A stretch of DNA of 12,541 nucleotides from UMGS75 sp051872775 (GTDB lineage Bacteria > Bacillota_I > Bacilli_A > ML615J-28 > CAG-313). The notes beneath the pieces were generated by a model that ran no database searches, had not been told where the DNA came from, and saw nothing but the letters and a program-made list of their open reading frames with translations. The stretch is taken from contig JBJEEE010000052.1 of the NCBI GenBank assembly GCA_051872775.1, positions 1 through 12,541 of the forward strand, read 5' to 3'. The first letter of the stretch is position 1. The number at the start of each line of letters is the position of its first letter. Below, piece after piece: positions 1 through 8,302 of this stretch. Position numbers and translations under genes: made by a program.

Positions 1-698
1 ATACCATCAAGTTTACCTTTTAATTCAGGTAAAACAGCGCCTACAGCAACAGCAGCACCAGTTGTTGTTGGAACAATGTTAGCAGCAGCAGCTCTAGCAC
101 GACGAGATTGAATACCTTTTTTATGAGGTGCATCAAGAACATTTTGGTCACCAGTATAAGCATGAACAGTAGTCATAAAGCCTTTAACGATACCAAAATT
201 ATCATTTAATACTTTAGCAATTGGAGCTAAGCAGTTAGTTGTACATGATGCAGCAGAAATAACTTGTTCATCACCAGTTAATTCAGTGTGGTTAACATTG
301 AAAACAACAGTCTTATCAACACCTTTGGCAGGAGCAGAAATGATAACTTTCTTTGCACCAGCATTGATATGAGCCATTGATTTTTCTTTACTTACATAGA
401 AACCAGTACATTCAATAACAACGTCTACATTTAATTCTTTCCATGGACATTCATTAGCATCTTTGATTGCATAAATTTGAATTTCATGACCATCAACAAT
501 AATTGAATGATCAGTATTTTCAACGGTGTGACCAACATAACGACCTTGTGCAGTATCATACTTTAATAAATAAGCAAGGTCAGCAGCACCAGTTAAATCG
601 TTGATTGCTACGATATCAAAGTCTTCTTGTCCAAACATTTGGCGAAATGCTAAACGACCAATTCTACCAAATCCATTAATTGCAATTCTTACAGCCAT
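1..698 (-). CDS. gap: Glyceraldehyde-3-phosphate dehydrogenase, N-terminal 232 residues (3-prime end outside window)
   Basis: Phosphorylating GAPDH of glycolysis: it oxidises glyceraldehyde-3-phosphate to 1,3-bisphosphoglycerate with NAD+ in the cytoplasm. The reading frame starts at ATG 698 with an AGGAGGA ribosome binding site at 708-714. Visible motifs are the Rossmann glycine loop INGFGRIGR (residues 7-15), Asp34 in AINDL (the acidic residue that favours NAD over NADP), the catalytic SCTTNC box with Cys152, the partner His179 in TTVHAYTGD, and the RRARAAAANIVPTTTGAA stretch (199-216) that helps bind phosphate. About 100 C-terminal residues of a usual 330-340 are missing because the window ends. 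The phosphate-loop region reads LDAPHKKGIQSRRARA, longer than the LDLPHKDLRRARA form of Bacillus GapA and closer to the streptococcal/lactobacillar layout. Codons are strongly biased to GGT, GCT and CGT, as expected for a highly expressed gene. Identity is near certain; the catabolic role is inferred from Asp34. Confidence 0.98.
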   Translation of the reverse strand, partial: MAVRIAINGFGRIGRLAFRQMFGQEDFDIVAINDLTGAADLAYLLKYDTAQGRYVGHTVENTDHSIIVDGHEIQIYAIKDANECPWKELNVDVVIECTGFYVSKEKSMAHINAGAKKVIISAPAKGVDKTVVFNVNHTELTGDEQVISAASCTTNCLAPIAKVLNDNFGIVKGFMTTVHAYTGDQNVLDAPHKKGIQSRRARAAAANIVPTTTGAAVAVGAVLPELKGKLDG

Positions 699-742
699 TT
701 TTTTAAATCCTCCTAAATTTCTGTTGAATTTTTTACTCAATT

Positions 743-771
743 ATTTTACCACTTTTTAGTATAATTTACAA
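743..771 (-). promoter_or_regulatory. Candidate sigma-A promoter of gap
   Basis: On the minus strand TTGTAA (771-766) and TAAAAT (748-743) are separated by exactly 17 bases, which would start transcription near 736 and give a leader of about 40 bases. An overlapping alternative -10, TATACT at 763-758, lacks a good -35. Both sit in the 88-base gap between the upstream membrane protein gene and gap, and no clear terminator is seen there, so read-through from upstream is also possible. Confidence 0.45.
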
Positions 772-786
772 CTATTTTGATAAGTA

Positions 787-1548
787 TTAGCGATTACTAC
801 GGTTATATATTATAATTAGTAATCTAAATACTTCTAAGAATAGCCAAACAACATTAATAGTAATGCCATATGCAGCATACCATTCGTATTTTTTATCAAC
901 ACCTGCTTCTGCTACTTGATTAGCATAATCTAAACTGATTACAACATAAATACCAGAAATAATGACCATTATAGCACCAATTATTATGCCAATAGGTGAA
1001 TCATATAACATAGTATAAATGAAATCATAAGCAAATATAGAAACAATTGATAAAATTAAAGTAGCTAAAACAGTTCCAAACAAGATTGTAAGCATAACTG
1101 CTTTAAACTTTTGATTAGGTTTAACAATACCGGTTGTATATAAAATGCTAGATGCAAAAAAGATACAAACCGTAATAATTAAAGCTAAACCACCGATTTT
1201 TACACCATAACCAGGTATGGCAAGTTCCAACAAACCAACTAAAGATCCAATTAATATTCCTTCACTAATAGCGTAAGGAATAGATAATGCTTTAGTGGTA
1301 GATGGAATAAATGCAATAATCATTTGTAAAACAAAGTTAGCAAGTGATGCAACAATATAAGCAATAAGTGCATATGTTCCTAATCTAATAACTATAAAAG
1401 TAAGATTAGAAATAATTAATAGAGACGTTATAAAAACAATACCTAAAAGAACAATTGATTTAATTCCTATTCCTTTTTTGGTTGCAATAGTCTCACTTCT
1501 TGTACCTTCTATTGCTTTTCTAAATGCATAGTTATTTCCTGAAGTCAT
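787..1548 (-). CDS. Bax inhibitor-1/YccA-type integral membrane protein (253 aa)
   Basis: A polytopic membrane protein with about seven predicted helices (roughly residues 31-55, 57-83, 93-112, 120-143, 150-174, 185-206 and 225-248) after a short polar N-terminus. The C-terminal stretch DYANQVAEAGVDKKYEWYAA followed by NVVWLFLEVFRLL (residues 207-244) matches the bacterial Bax-inhibitor-1-like family (the PF12811 type: a charged spacer, then E-W-Y-x-A and V-W-L-x-L-E-x-x-R-L-L). Distant relatives such as YetJ conduct calcium, but the function of this bacterial branch is not settled and I do not assign one. ATG 1548 is chosen because AAAGGGGA lies 6-7 bases upstream. The in-frame ATG at 1569 has no ribosome binding site and lies at the predicted transcription start of the -10 box at 1574-1579. 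The gene lies between polC and gap in the same orientation, with no functional link evident. Family assignment is confident; role is unknown. Confidence 0.88.
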   Translation of the reverse strand: MTSGNNYAFRKAIEGTRSETIATKKGIGIKSIVLLGIVFITSLLIISNLTFIVIRLGTYALIAYIVASLANFVLQMIIAFIPSTTKALSIPYAISEGILIGSLVGLLELAIPGYGVKIGGLALIITVCIFFASSILYTTGIVKPNQKFKAVMLTILFGTVLATLILSIVSIFAYDFIYTMLYDSPIGIIIGAIMVIISGIYVVISLDYANQVAEAGVDKKYEWYAAYGITINVVWLFLEVFRLLIIIYNRSNR

Positions 1549-1573
1549 AATATATCCCCTTTCTTTCATAAAT

Positions 1574-1579
1574 ATTATA
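1574..1579 (-). promoter_or_regulatory. Candidate -10 box for the Bax-inhibitor-like gene
   Basis: A perfect TATAAT on the minus strand lies 25 bases before the chosen ATG. The AT tract at the -35 distance (about 1596-1602, TTTTTAA-like) is only a weak match to TTGACA. The predicted start near 1567 leaves a short leader that still contains the AAAGGGGA ribosome binding site, which supports ATG 1548 as the true start. Confidence 0.4.
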
Positions 1580-1617
1580 CACTGTTTTCTTAATATTAAA
1601 AATTTTTTTGCATAGTT

Positions 1618-4600
1618 TTATAATAAAGTATCATCATCTGGAAGTTCGTCGAGAACTCCTAATGTTTTTAAGCGAGCATATTGTTTTTTATTAACCGAAG
1701 TACGGTATTCAAAATCTGCTTTTGAAGTAAATAGACGTGTATTACGTGCTTCTTCAATTGATTTTGCTACTGTATCTCCTAATGATTCAACTGATCTAAA
1801 TGGTAAATATAAAGATTTATGATCTTCAGAAACCACAAAGTCCAGTGCTTTCGAATGAACAATATTAATTTGTTTAAAACTATATCCTCTAAGTACCATT
1901 TCTAAAGCAATGTATAGAGTACCTAATAAATCAGTTTCTTTTTTAGAAAGAGCTTCTTTCTTAGCTAATCGATTTTCATATTCGGCAATTCGATTACGAA
2001 TAGCATTTCTTCCTGCAGCAAAGATTTCAGGATCAAATTCTTTAGCACGTTTAGAAAAGAAAGCAGCATAATAATAAATTGGACGATGAACTTTAAACCA
2101 ACCAATTCTTAAAGCCATTATTACATAGGCTGTAGCATGAGCTTTAGGAAACAAATATTTGATTTTTTTACAGCTATAAATATACCATTCAGGTACATTA
2201 TGCTCACGCATTAAATCTTCATATTCTTTTTTTAGACCTTTACTTTTTCTTACATCTTCCATAATGGAGAAAGCATAATGCGATGGAATATCCATACTAA
2301 TTAGATAATTCATAATATCATCACGACAACCGATAAGTTCACTAAAATCTACTTTAGGATACATTGGATTAGTACCTTTAAACAAATCTTCAGCATTATT
2401 ACCCCAAACATCAGTACCATGTGATAACCCAGATACCTTGATAATATCCGCATAGCATTTTGGTTTAATTGTTTCTAACATTCCTCGAACAAACTGCGTA
2501 CCGAATTCTGGCATACCGATTGTACCACTAGCATATTTGTTCATATCATCTCCGTTTATCTTTAAAGCATCTTTAGAACTAAATAAAGATAAGACATCAT
2601 CATCAAGGAACGGAATATCTTTAACATCTGAGAAAGGAAAGTTTTCAGGCTCAGCATGAACAAAATCCATTAACATCTTGATTATTGTAGGATCATCATG
2701 TCCTAAAATATCAAGTTTTAATAAATTATGTTCAAAACTATGATATTCATAATGGGAAGTACGCCATCCTAATTCATCAATTTCATCTGAATCTTTAGGG
2801 GGATATTGTACAGGGAAAATATCTGTATATTCAATATAATTAGGGACAACGACGATACCACCAGGATGTTGTCCGGTTGACTTTTTAGCCCCCGCAATAA
2901 ATTGAGCAATTCTTTCGATTTCAGTCTTACGAATTGGAATATTGTTTTCTTCATAGTAGTCACGCGTATAAGCGAAAGCCGTCTTATCCATAACCGCCGT
3001 AACCGTACCAGCTCTAAAAGCATTATCAAAACCAAAGGTTTCCTGACAAAAAGTATGGGCATTATTACGATATTCACCTGAGAAATTAAGATCTATATCA
3101 GGTACTTTATCTCCTTTAAAACCAAGGAAAGTCTCAAACGCAATATCAATACCATTAATATCGAGTTGAGTACCACAATGAGGACATTTCATTGGTTTTA
3201 AATCAAATCCAACACTAACTTTGTTTAATTCTTGTTCAAAGATTGGATCTAATGGCATATTATACTTTATTTGTTCATCTTTAGTTAGTTTAAATGCAGA
3301 AAAATGACAATGTGGACAAACATAATGTGGTTTTAAAGGATTAACTTCAGTGATACCCATCATCGTCGCAACAAAACTTGATCCGACCGAACCACGACTT
3401 CCAACAACATAGCCAGCATCATTTGATTTTTTAACAAGTAAATGAGAGATAAAATATACAGATGCATAACCATGACCAATGACCGCATTAAGTTCTTTTT
3501 TAAGACGCTCTTCAACATAAAGTGGTAAAACATCACCATAAATACTTCGAGCAGTCTTATACGATAGATCATGTACTTCTGCAGTCATCGAAGGAACCCC
3601 AATTTTAGCCATAAAATCATCATGGGGAACAAACAATTCGGAAGGGAAAAAATCAAAGGTCTCAATCATATCATTTATTTTATTAGTATTCGTAACAACA
3701 ATTTCATATGCTAGTTCAGCTGGTAAAAAACTGAATGCGCTAATCATTTCAGATGTTGTCTTAAAGTTCATATTTAATGGTTTATGTTTTGATAAAGGAT
3801 GAGGGCCTCCGCCATTAGGACGAGCAACCGACAAGTAAATACTTCGATATTTATTATCTTCACTTAGTAAATGATGTACATCCCCCGTTGCACAAACTAA
3901 AATATTTTTTTGTTTACCTGCACTAATTATTTTTTTGATTACATCATGAATAATAGCATCACGATCTTCTTCCGTTTCATTTTCAAACATCCAATAATAG
4001 CATTCAGGTGGTTGAACTTCTAAATAGTCATAATAAGAAACTTTATCTAATAATTCCGCAAACGATTTTTCATAGGCGGTTACAAAAATATCACCATTAG
4101 CACATCCACTACCGACTAAAATCTCATGGCGATATTTATCTAAAACACTACGATAAACAAGCGGATCACGGTTTAAATGCGTAGTATTTGCATCAGATAT
4201 AATCTTATGAAGATTCTTTAAACCTTCACGATTTTTAACTAAAATACAAAGATGTACAGCTTTGGATGCTTTTGCTAAAATATCAATATCAATTAAGCTA
4301 TTAATATCTTGATAGTCATAGATTTTCTTATTAAACAAATCAGATAACATTCTAACAAAAACATTTGTTGTTGTTTTAGCATCATGAATAGCTCTATGCT
4401 GTTGTTCAATCTCCGTTTTTAAATATTTAGCAACCGATTCAAGTTTAAAGTTTTTTGGTCCTCCCGCATAAATTATACGAGCAAGAGCTAACGTATCAAT
4501 ACATGGATATCTTCTTGATTCGATGTTTAATTTTTTCATTGTTTCATACAAAAAGCCGGTATCAAAATCTGCATTATGAGCTACTAAGATAGTACCTTCA

Positions 4601-6120
4601 ATAAAATGAAGAAAATCATCAATGACTTCATTTATTTTAGGAGCTGACTCTACCATTCCGTTAGTAATATTTGTTAATTGTGTTATGAAAGAGGAAATAG
4701 GACGTTCTGGTTTAACAAAAGTTGAAAAGGTATCAATAATAAGACCATTTTTAACTTTTACAGCACCAATTTCAATAATTTCATTATAATTAACACTCAA
4801 ACCAGTTGTTTCTAAGTCAAAAACAACAAAGGTAGCATTTCTTAAATCAATAGAATCACGCCACGGATGAGTAATCGATAAATCTAAATCATTGACAAAA
4901 TATGACTCAATCCCCGCTATAGGCTTAATATTAGCACTTTTACATTGTTTAAAAAAATCAGGTAATGCATGGGTATTCGCATGATCAGTAAGGGCAATAG
5001 CTTTATGACCATAGCGTACTGCTTGAGCTACATATTCGTCAATATTTAAAATACTGTCTAAAACCGACATTTTAGAGTGAGCATGAAGTTCAACTCTTTT
5101 ATTTTCTGAACTATCGAAACGAAAACGTGATGCATCAATACCACATACCGTTATTTTATCACACATGATAACAACATCTTTCGCAAAGTTATCCCATTGA
5201 ATGCTTCCTTGAACAACTACTCTTTTTCCTTCTGTTATTTCTTTTTCAAAAATTTTTGCATCATATTCTTGATAAAAACGCTTAATAATAATTGAATCGG
5301 TATTATCATAGATAACCCCTTCAAATAAACGAAGTTCACGTCCATCACGTGACTTAAGAATACGTGTAGAATGTTTTACAATAACCCCATTTACTTCAAC
5401 TTTATTAGTAAATCTTGTTTGTTTAAACTCTTCAACTTCAATACTAGTAAGAGGAACTTCCTCAAGCATTATGGTTATAGGTTTATTATATTGTGGTCGT
5501 TCATATGAATTTTGAGCCATACCCGCTTCATATGAGGCTTTTTTTTGTTGATATTCTTCAATGCTGCGAGCTTCATTTTGATCTTCTGTTCGCATTACAG
5601 CTTCATGGTGAGATTCTTTTATCGACATCTCTTCAAAATTAATATGACATTCTACTATGATTTGGTTAAAACCATAATTCTTAAAGAAAGAATTAATTAA
5701 TGGTAAATGTTCTTCTACAACATTTTTATCATCATCTGATGGGACATTAATAATAAAATGATTATTCTCAAGTTGGCAAGGGAAAGCATCTAAGCATGAA
5801 ATTGTTGCTTTTACCATTTTACAAGCTTCAATTCCAGCTTTAAAATAGTCATATAGATTAATAAAATCAATATCTTGATTATCATAAGTAATGGTGAACA
5901 AAACTTTTGTTATATCAAAATTACTAGTAAAATAGTCATTAATTTTTTTAAAGACTTCTTCTAATTCTTTCCAAGGAATAGTTTGCGCAAAGTGAAGGCA
6001 AATACGCCAATTTTTAGAATTTTGACGAACTTTAACCCCGGTTACTTCGCCATTTTTTATTAAATCATTCGGCGTAACTTTAGCTTTTTCAAGGATTTCT
6101 AACCATTTACTATTACTCAT
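1618..6120 (-). CDS. polC: DNA polymerase III alpha subunit, Gram-positive PolC type (1500 aa)
   Basis: Main replicative polymerase of low-GC Gram-positives, combining synthesis and 3-5 proofreading. Domains in order: N-terminal domain (about 1-165); polar linker (165-215); OB fold (about 225-330); PHP domain, first part, with HAHS (346-349) and LTDH (377-380); inserted DEDDh exonuclease (about 430-595) with D435 and E437 in FDLETTG, HNADFD (515-520) and H575-x4-D580; PHP second part ending near GDVHH (746-750); polymerase core with GSRGSVGSSF (907-916), a four-cysteine zinc site (C935, C938, C979, C982), catalytic D1008/D1010 in PDIDLNFSGE and D1137 in KLDILGHDD; FPKAHATAYV (1324-1333); and a C-terminal helical region. 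All key residues are present. Length is slightly above the Bacillus protein (about 1440). The protein ends DELPDDDTLL and lacks the QLSLF-like clamp-binding tail I would expect. ATG 6120 follows AAGGAGGT (6125-6132) and overlaps the TGA of the upstream kinase gene as ATGA, implying translational coupling. Confidence 0.98.
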   Translation of the reverse strand: MSNSKWLEILEKAKVTPNDLIKNGEVTGVKVRQNSKNWRICLHFAQTIPWKELEEVFKKINDYFTSNFDITKVLFTITYDNQDIDFINLYDYFKAGIEACKMVKATISCLDAFPCQLENNHFIINVPSDDDKNVVEEHLPLINSFFKNYGFNQIIVECHINFEEMSIKESHHEAVMRTEDQNEARSIEEYQQKKASYEAGMAQNSYERPQYNKPITIMLEEVPLTSIEVEEFKQTRFTNKVEVNGVIVKHSTRILKSRDGRELRLFEGVIYDNTDSIIIKRFYQEYDAKIFEKEITEGKRVVVQGSIQWDNFAKDVVIMCDKITVCGIDASRFRFDSSENKRVELHAHSKMSVLDSILNIDEYVAQAVRYGHKAIALTDHANTHALPDFFKQCKSANIKPIAGIESYFVNDLDLSITHPWRDSIDLRNATFVVFDLETTGLSVNYNEIIEIGAVKVKNGLIIDTFSTFVKPERPISSFITQLTNITNGMVESAPKINEVIDDFLHFIEGTILVAHNADFDTGFLYETMKKLNIESRRYPCIDTLALARIIYAGGPKNFKLESVAKYLKTEIEQQHRAIHDAKTTTNVFVRMLSDLFNKKIYDYQDINSLIDIDILAKASKAVHLCILVKNREGLKNLHKIISDANTTHLNRDPLVYRSVLDKYRHEILVGSGCANGDIFVTAYEKSFAELLDKVSYYDYLEVQPPECYYWMFENETEEDRDAIIHDVIKKIISAGKQKNILVCATGDVHHLLSEDNKYRSIYLSVARPNGGGPHPLSKHKPLNMNFKTTSEMISAFSFLPAELAYEIVVTNTNKINDMIETFDFFPSELFVPHDDFMAKIGVPSMTAEVHDLSYKTARSIYGDVLPLYVEERLKKELNAVIGHGYASVYFISHLLVKKSNDAGYVVGSRGSVGSSFVATMMGITEVNPLKPHYVCPHCHFSAFKLTKDEQIKYNMPLDPIFEQELNKVSVGFDLKPMKCPHCGTQLDINGIDIAFETFLGFKGDKVPDIDLNFSGEYRNNAHTFCQETFGFDNAFRAGTVTAVMDKTAFAYTRDYYEENNIPIRKTEIERIAQFIAGAKKSTGQHPGGIVVVPNYIEYTDIFPVQYPPKDSDEIDELGWRTSHYEYHSFEHNLLKLDILGHDDPTIIKMLMDFVHAEPENFPFSDVKDIPFLDDDVLSLFSSKDALKINGDDMNKYASGTIGMPEFGTQFVRGMLETIKPKCYADIIKVSGLSHGTDVWGNNAEDLFKGTNPMYPKVDFSELIGCRDDIMNYLISMDIPSHYAFSIMEDVRKSKGLKKEYEDLMREHNVPEWYIYSCKKIKYLFPKAHATAYVIMALRIGWFKVHRPIYYYAAFFSKRAKEFDPEIFAAGRNAIRNRIAEYENRLAKKEALSKKETDLLGTLYIALEMVLRGYSFKQINIVHSKALDFVVSEDHKSLYLPFRSVESLGDTVAKSIEEARNTRLFTSKADFEYRTSVNKKQYARLKTLGVLDELPDDDTLL

Positions 6121-6590
6121 TGGGACCTCCTTTCATCATTATTTACTCTAATTATATTAATGAATCCCTCATCAAAGGTTGGCTCAACCAGACGTTCATG
6201 ATAGGACTTAATTACTTCAACAGGTAAATATAATTCATTTGCGTTTGTATTACGTTTACTCACTCGTTCTTCACAAATAGCAAGATCGGTAGTAAAATAA
6301 TAAGCAACAAGGACAAAATTCGTAGTATATTTACCGACTTCATCAATAAATCTCTTACGAACTTTTGGTGTTATATTAGTGGCATCAAAAATTATATCTT
6401 TACCATCAATAAGGTTAAGTGCGCAAAGTTTATATACTTCGGGCCAAATAAGTTCTTCTTTCCAATCAGGATGAAGCATTCTAACAACATCTGTTGATAT
6501 AATTTCATAGTGATACAATTCTGCTAGTTTTTTGGCATATGTAGTTTTACCACTTCCTTGAATACCTATCATCATATGTACTGTTGCCAT
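6117..6590 (-). CDS. P-loop kinase resembling T4 polynucleotide 5-prime kinase (157 aa)
   Basis: A small stand-alone kinase domain of the predicted-kinase/T4 Pnkp-like group of P-loop enzymes; the substrate is unknown. The Walker A loop GIQGSGKTT spans residues 9-17 (K15, T16). Asp34 and Arg37 in STDVVR have the same D-x-x-R spacing as the general base Asp35 and Arg38 of T4 Pnkp, whose P-loop lysine is also residue 15. FDATN (68-72) matches the second acidic strand of the family, and CEERVSKRN (106-114) looks like the arginine-bearing lid. No phosphatase domain is attached. ATG 6590 is preferred because AGGAGG at 6597-6602 lies 6 bases before it; an in-frame ATG at 6605 would have its own codons made of that ribosome binding site. 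The stop TGA overlaps the polC start (ATGA), so the two are made from one mRNA. A nucleoside or tRNA kinase or other small-molecule kinase remains possible. Fold confident, function inferred. Confidence 0.85.
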   Translation of the reverse strand: MATVHMMIGIQGSGKTTYAKKLAELYHYEIISTDVVRMLHPDWKEELIWPEVYKLCALNLIDGKDIIFDATNITPKVRKRFIDEVGKYTTNFVLVAYYFTTDLAICEERVSKRNTNANELYLPVEVIKSYHERLVEPTFDEGFINIIRVNNDERRSQ

Positions 6591-6618
6591 ATTCTTCCTC
6601 CTCATAATTATATATTAA

Positions 6619-6647
6619 ATTTTATCAAATTTTGGCATTTTATTCAA
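6619..6647 (-). promoter_or_regulatory. Candidate sigma-A promoter of the kinase-polC operon
   Basis: TTGAAT (6647-6642) and TAAAAT (6624-6619) on the minus strand are 17 bases apart, in the 76-base gap after the ABC-F gene. A second perfect TATAAT at 6612-6607 has no matching -35 and is too close to the ribosome binding site to be preferred. An imperfect AT-rich stem around 6642-6662 has no T-run, so I do not call an ABC-F terminator and partial read-through is likely. Confidence 0.5.
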
Positions 6648-6666
6648 CCTTATTGAAATAAAAATA

Positions 6667-8220
6667 TTATAATAATAAATCCTCAATATTATACACTCTA
6701 GTAGCAAGTTGATTAATAAAACTAGTCTCATGAGTAACAAAAATAACGGTTCCTTGATATTTTTTCAATGCTACCAACAAATCTTCTTTGGCATTTACAT
6801 CTAGATGGTTGGTTGGTTCATCAAGAATCAAGACATTAGCTTTTGTTAACATAATCTTACACAATTTTAACTTAGCAAGTTCTCCTCCACTTAAGGTTTT
6901 AATCGGTTGAAGCGCCATATTGCCACGGATACCGCAGCGAGCAAGGTAACCTCTAATTTCAGATTCACTCTTTAAGGGGTATAAATTGGATATTTCTTGC
7001 ATTGGGGTAATACTAGGATCATCAAAATGATGTTCTTGTTCAAAATACGCAATTAAAGCATCATCAACGAACTTAAACGAACCTTTAATTGGTTTTAATA
7101 TCCCTACTAATGTTTTTAATAACGTAGTCTTACCAATACCATTAAAACCAGTAACAGCTAGTTTTTCTCCACTTTTAACGATAAAATTCATCTTTGGTAA
7201 AAGGGAATAATCATATCCAATTTCTAAATCAGTAACTTCTAAAAATTTATGAGAAAATATTGGTTTATAATTAAACGATAAATTCAAATGAATATCATCG
7301 CTTTTGGGCTTATCAATTCTAACAATACGATCTAGCTTTTTCTGACGACTTTGAGCTTGCCTTGCGGTTGAAGTTTTGACTTTATTTTTTTCTATATAAT
7401 CGGTAAGAACTTTTATTTCCCTTTTTTGTGCAAGATAAGCTTTTTCTTCATTTTCAACCATTAATGCTTTTTTTGCTAAATACGTTTGGTAGTTACCTTT
7501 AAAACGAGTAATCTTACCAAATTCAATTTCTAAAATAACATTAACAACATCATTTAAGAACTCACTATTATGTGATACAATAATAAAATTCCCCTTATAT
7601 TCTTTTAAATATTTAACCAACCAATCAACATGAATCGTATCAAGGAAATTAGTTGGTTCATCTAGTATAAGTAAATCAGGTTGTTCTAGCAATAATTTTG
7701 TTAGAATTACCTTCATCTTTTGTCCACCCGATAAATTCTTTATTAAGGTCTTAAGTCCATAGTTGATTACCCCTAGACCAGTTGCAATTCTTGCAATCTT
7801 TGAATCAAGGGCATAAAACTCACGACTTTCTAGTAGTTCCATCTTTTGTGTCGTTGAACGAACCAAACGATCTTGTAAAACTAAATCATTAGTATTTTTA
7901 AGTAGATTAAGTTCTTGATGTAATTGATCATTTAAAGTATATAAATCTTTAAACGCTAGTTTTAAATATTCATCAATTGTAAGATTCTTATCAATATGCA
8001 TATACTGATCAAGATATCCTACTGTAATCTTCTTGTTAAAATCAATTGTACCACTATCAGGTAGGATTTTACCACATAAGACATTAATTAGTGTGGTCTT
8101 ACCAACACCATTGTTACCAACAATCCCTATTTTTTCATTTTCTAATACTCGAAATGAAGCATCACGAAAGATTGTTTTCTTATCAAAAGTTAAATTTAAA
8201 TTTTCTACTTGAAGAAGCAT
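6667..8220 (-). CDS. ABC-F family ATP-binding protein, ribosome-associated translation factor (517 aa)
   Basis: A soluble twin-ATPase protein without membrane segments. ABC1 has Walker A GNNGVGKTT (35-43), an inserted helical arm (about 85-145), signature LSGGQ (163-167), Walker B with LDEPTNFLD (186-194) and switch His217. A charged linker of about 245-310, rich in Lys, Arg and Gln (ARQAQSRQKK), corresponds to the P-site-tRNA interaction motif. ABC2 has GFNGIGKTT (358-366), LSGGE (443-447), LDEPTNHLD (466-474) and switch His497. The DEPTN-x-LD motif and this layout define ABC-F proteins, which bind the ribosomal E site and act on P-site tRNA; members serve as housekeeping stall-relief factors or antibiotic resistance proteins. 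ATG 8220 follows a full AAGGAGGT (8227-8234) with a 6-base spacer. The leader from the promoter at 8250-8278 is only about 25 bases, too short for the attenuator leaders common on resistance ABC-F genes, so a constitutive housekeeping role is more likely. Subfamily not resolved. Confidence 0.95.
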   Translation of the reverse strand: MLLQVENLNLTFDKKTIFRDASFRVLENEKIGIVGNNGVGKTTLINVLCGKILPDSGTIDFNKKITVGYLDQYMHIDKNLTIDEYLKLAFKDLYTLNDQLHQELNLLKNTNDLVLQDRLVRSTTQKMELLESREFYALDSKIARIATGLGVINYGLKTLIKNLSGGQKMKVILTKLLLEQPDLLILDEPTNFLDTIHVDWLVKYLKEYKGNFIIVSHNSEFLNDVVNVILEIEFGKITRFKGNYQTYLAKKALMVENEEKAYLAQKREIKVLTDYIEKNKVKTSTARQAQSRQKKLDRIVRIDKPKSDDIHLNLSFNYKPIFSHKFLEVTDLEIGYDYSLLPKMNFIVKSGEKLAVTGFNGIGKTTLLKTLVGILKPIKGSFKFVDDALIAYFEQEHHFDDPSITPMQEISNLYPLKSESEIRGYLARCGIRGNMALQPIKTLSGGELAKLKLCKIMLTKANVLILDEPTNHLDVNAKEDLLVALKKYQGTVIFVTHETSFINQLATRVYNIEDLLL

Positions 8221-8249
8221 AGTGCTACCTCCTTCTATTTACTTTATAT

Positions 8250-8278
8250 AGTATACTTGAAAATTACTTTTTTTTCAA
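8250..8278 (-). promoter_or_regulatory. Near-consensus sigma-A promoter of the ABC-F gene
   Basis: TTGAAA (8278-8273) and TATACT (8255-8250) on the minus strand, exactly 17 bases apart with an A-rich spacer, each matching the consensus hexamer at five of six positions. Predicted start near 8243. This is the best promoter in the window. Confidence 0.75.
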
Positions 8279-8286
8279 TTATTAAG

Positions 8287-8298
8287 TACTTTAAAGTA
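8287..8298. repeat. Perfect 12-bp palindrome upstream of the ABC-F promoter
   Basis: TACTTTAAAGTA is its own reverse complement and lies 8 bases upstream of the -35 hexamer, just downstream of the small ORF at 8303-8605. The position would suit an operator, but an AT-rich palindrome of this size can arise by chance in such sequence. Confidence 0.3.
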
Positions 8299-8302
8299 TA
8301 GA

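Noticed and set aside
1581..1617. Terminator after polC
   Set aside because: The region has short A and T runs and the palindrome TTAATATTAA, but no stem of useful strength followed by a T-run.
2769..3572. Two Leu/Ile/Val-rich minus-strand frames inside polC
   Set aside because: They are out-of-frame readings of the conserved polymerase core, whose catalytic motifs are all intact in the polC frame.
6117..6120. TGA possibly read as tryptophan (Mycoplasma-type code)
   Set aside because: The TGA forms an ATGA stop/start overlap with polC, reading through would add only a few codons before TAG, and tryptophans in the recognised proteins are TGG.
8221..8243. Attenuator or leader peptide controlling the ABC-F gene
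   Set aside because: The near-consensus promoter leaves only about 25 bases before the start codon, just enough for the ribosome binding site.
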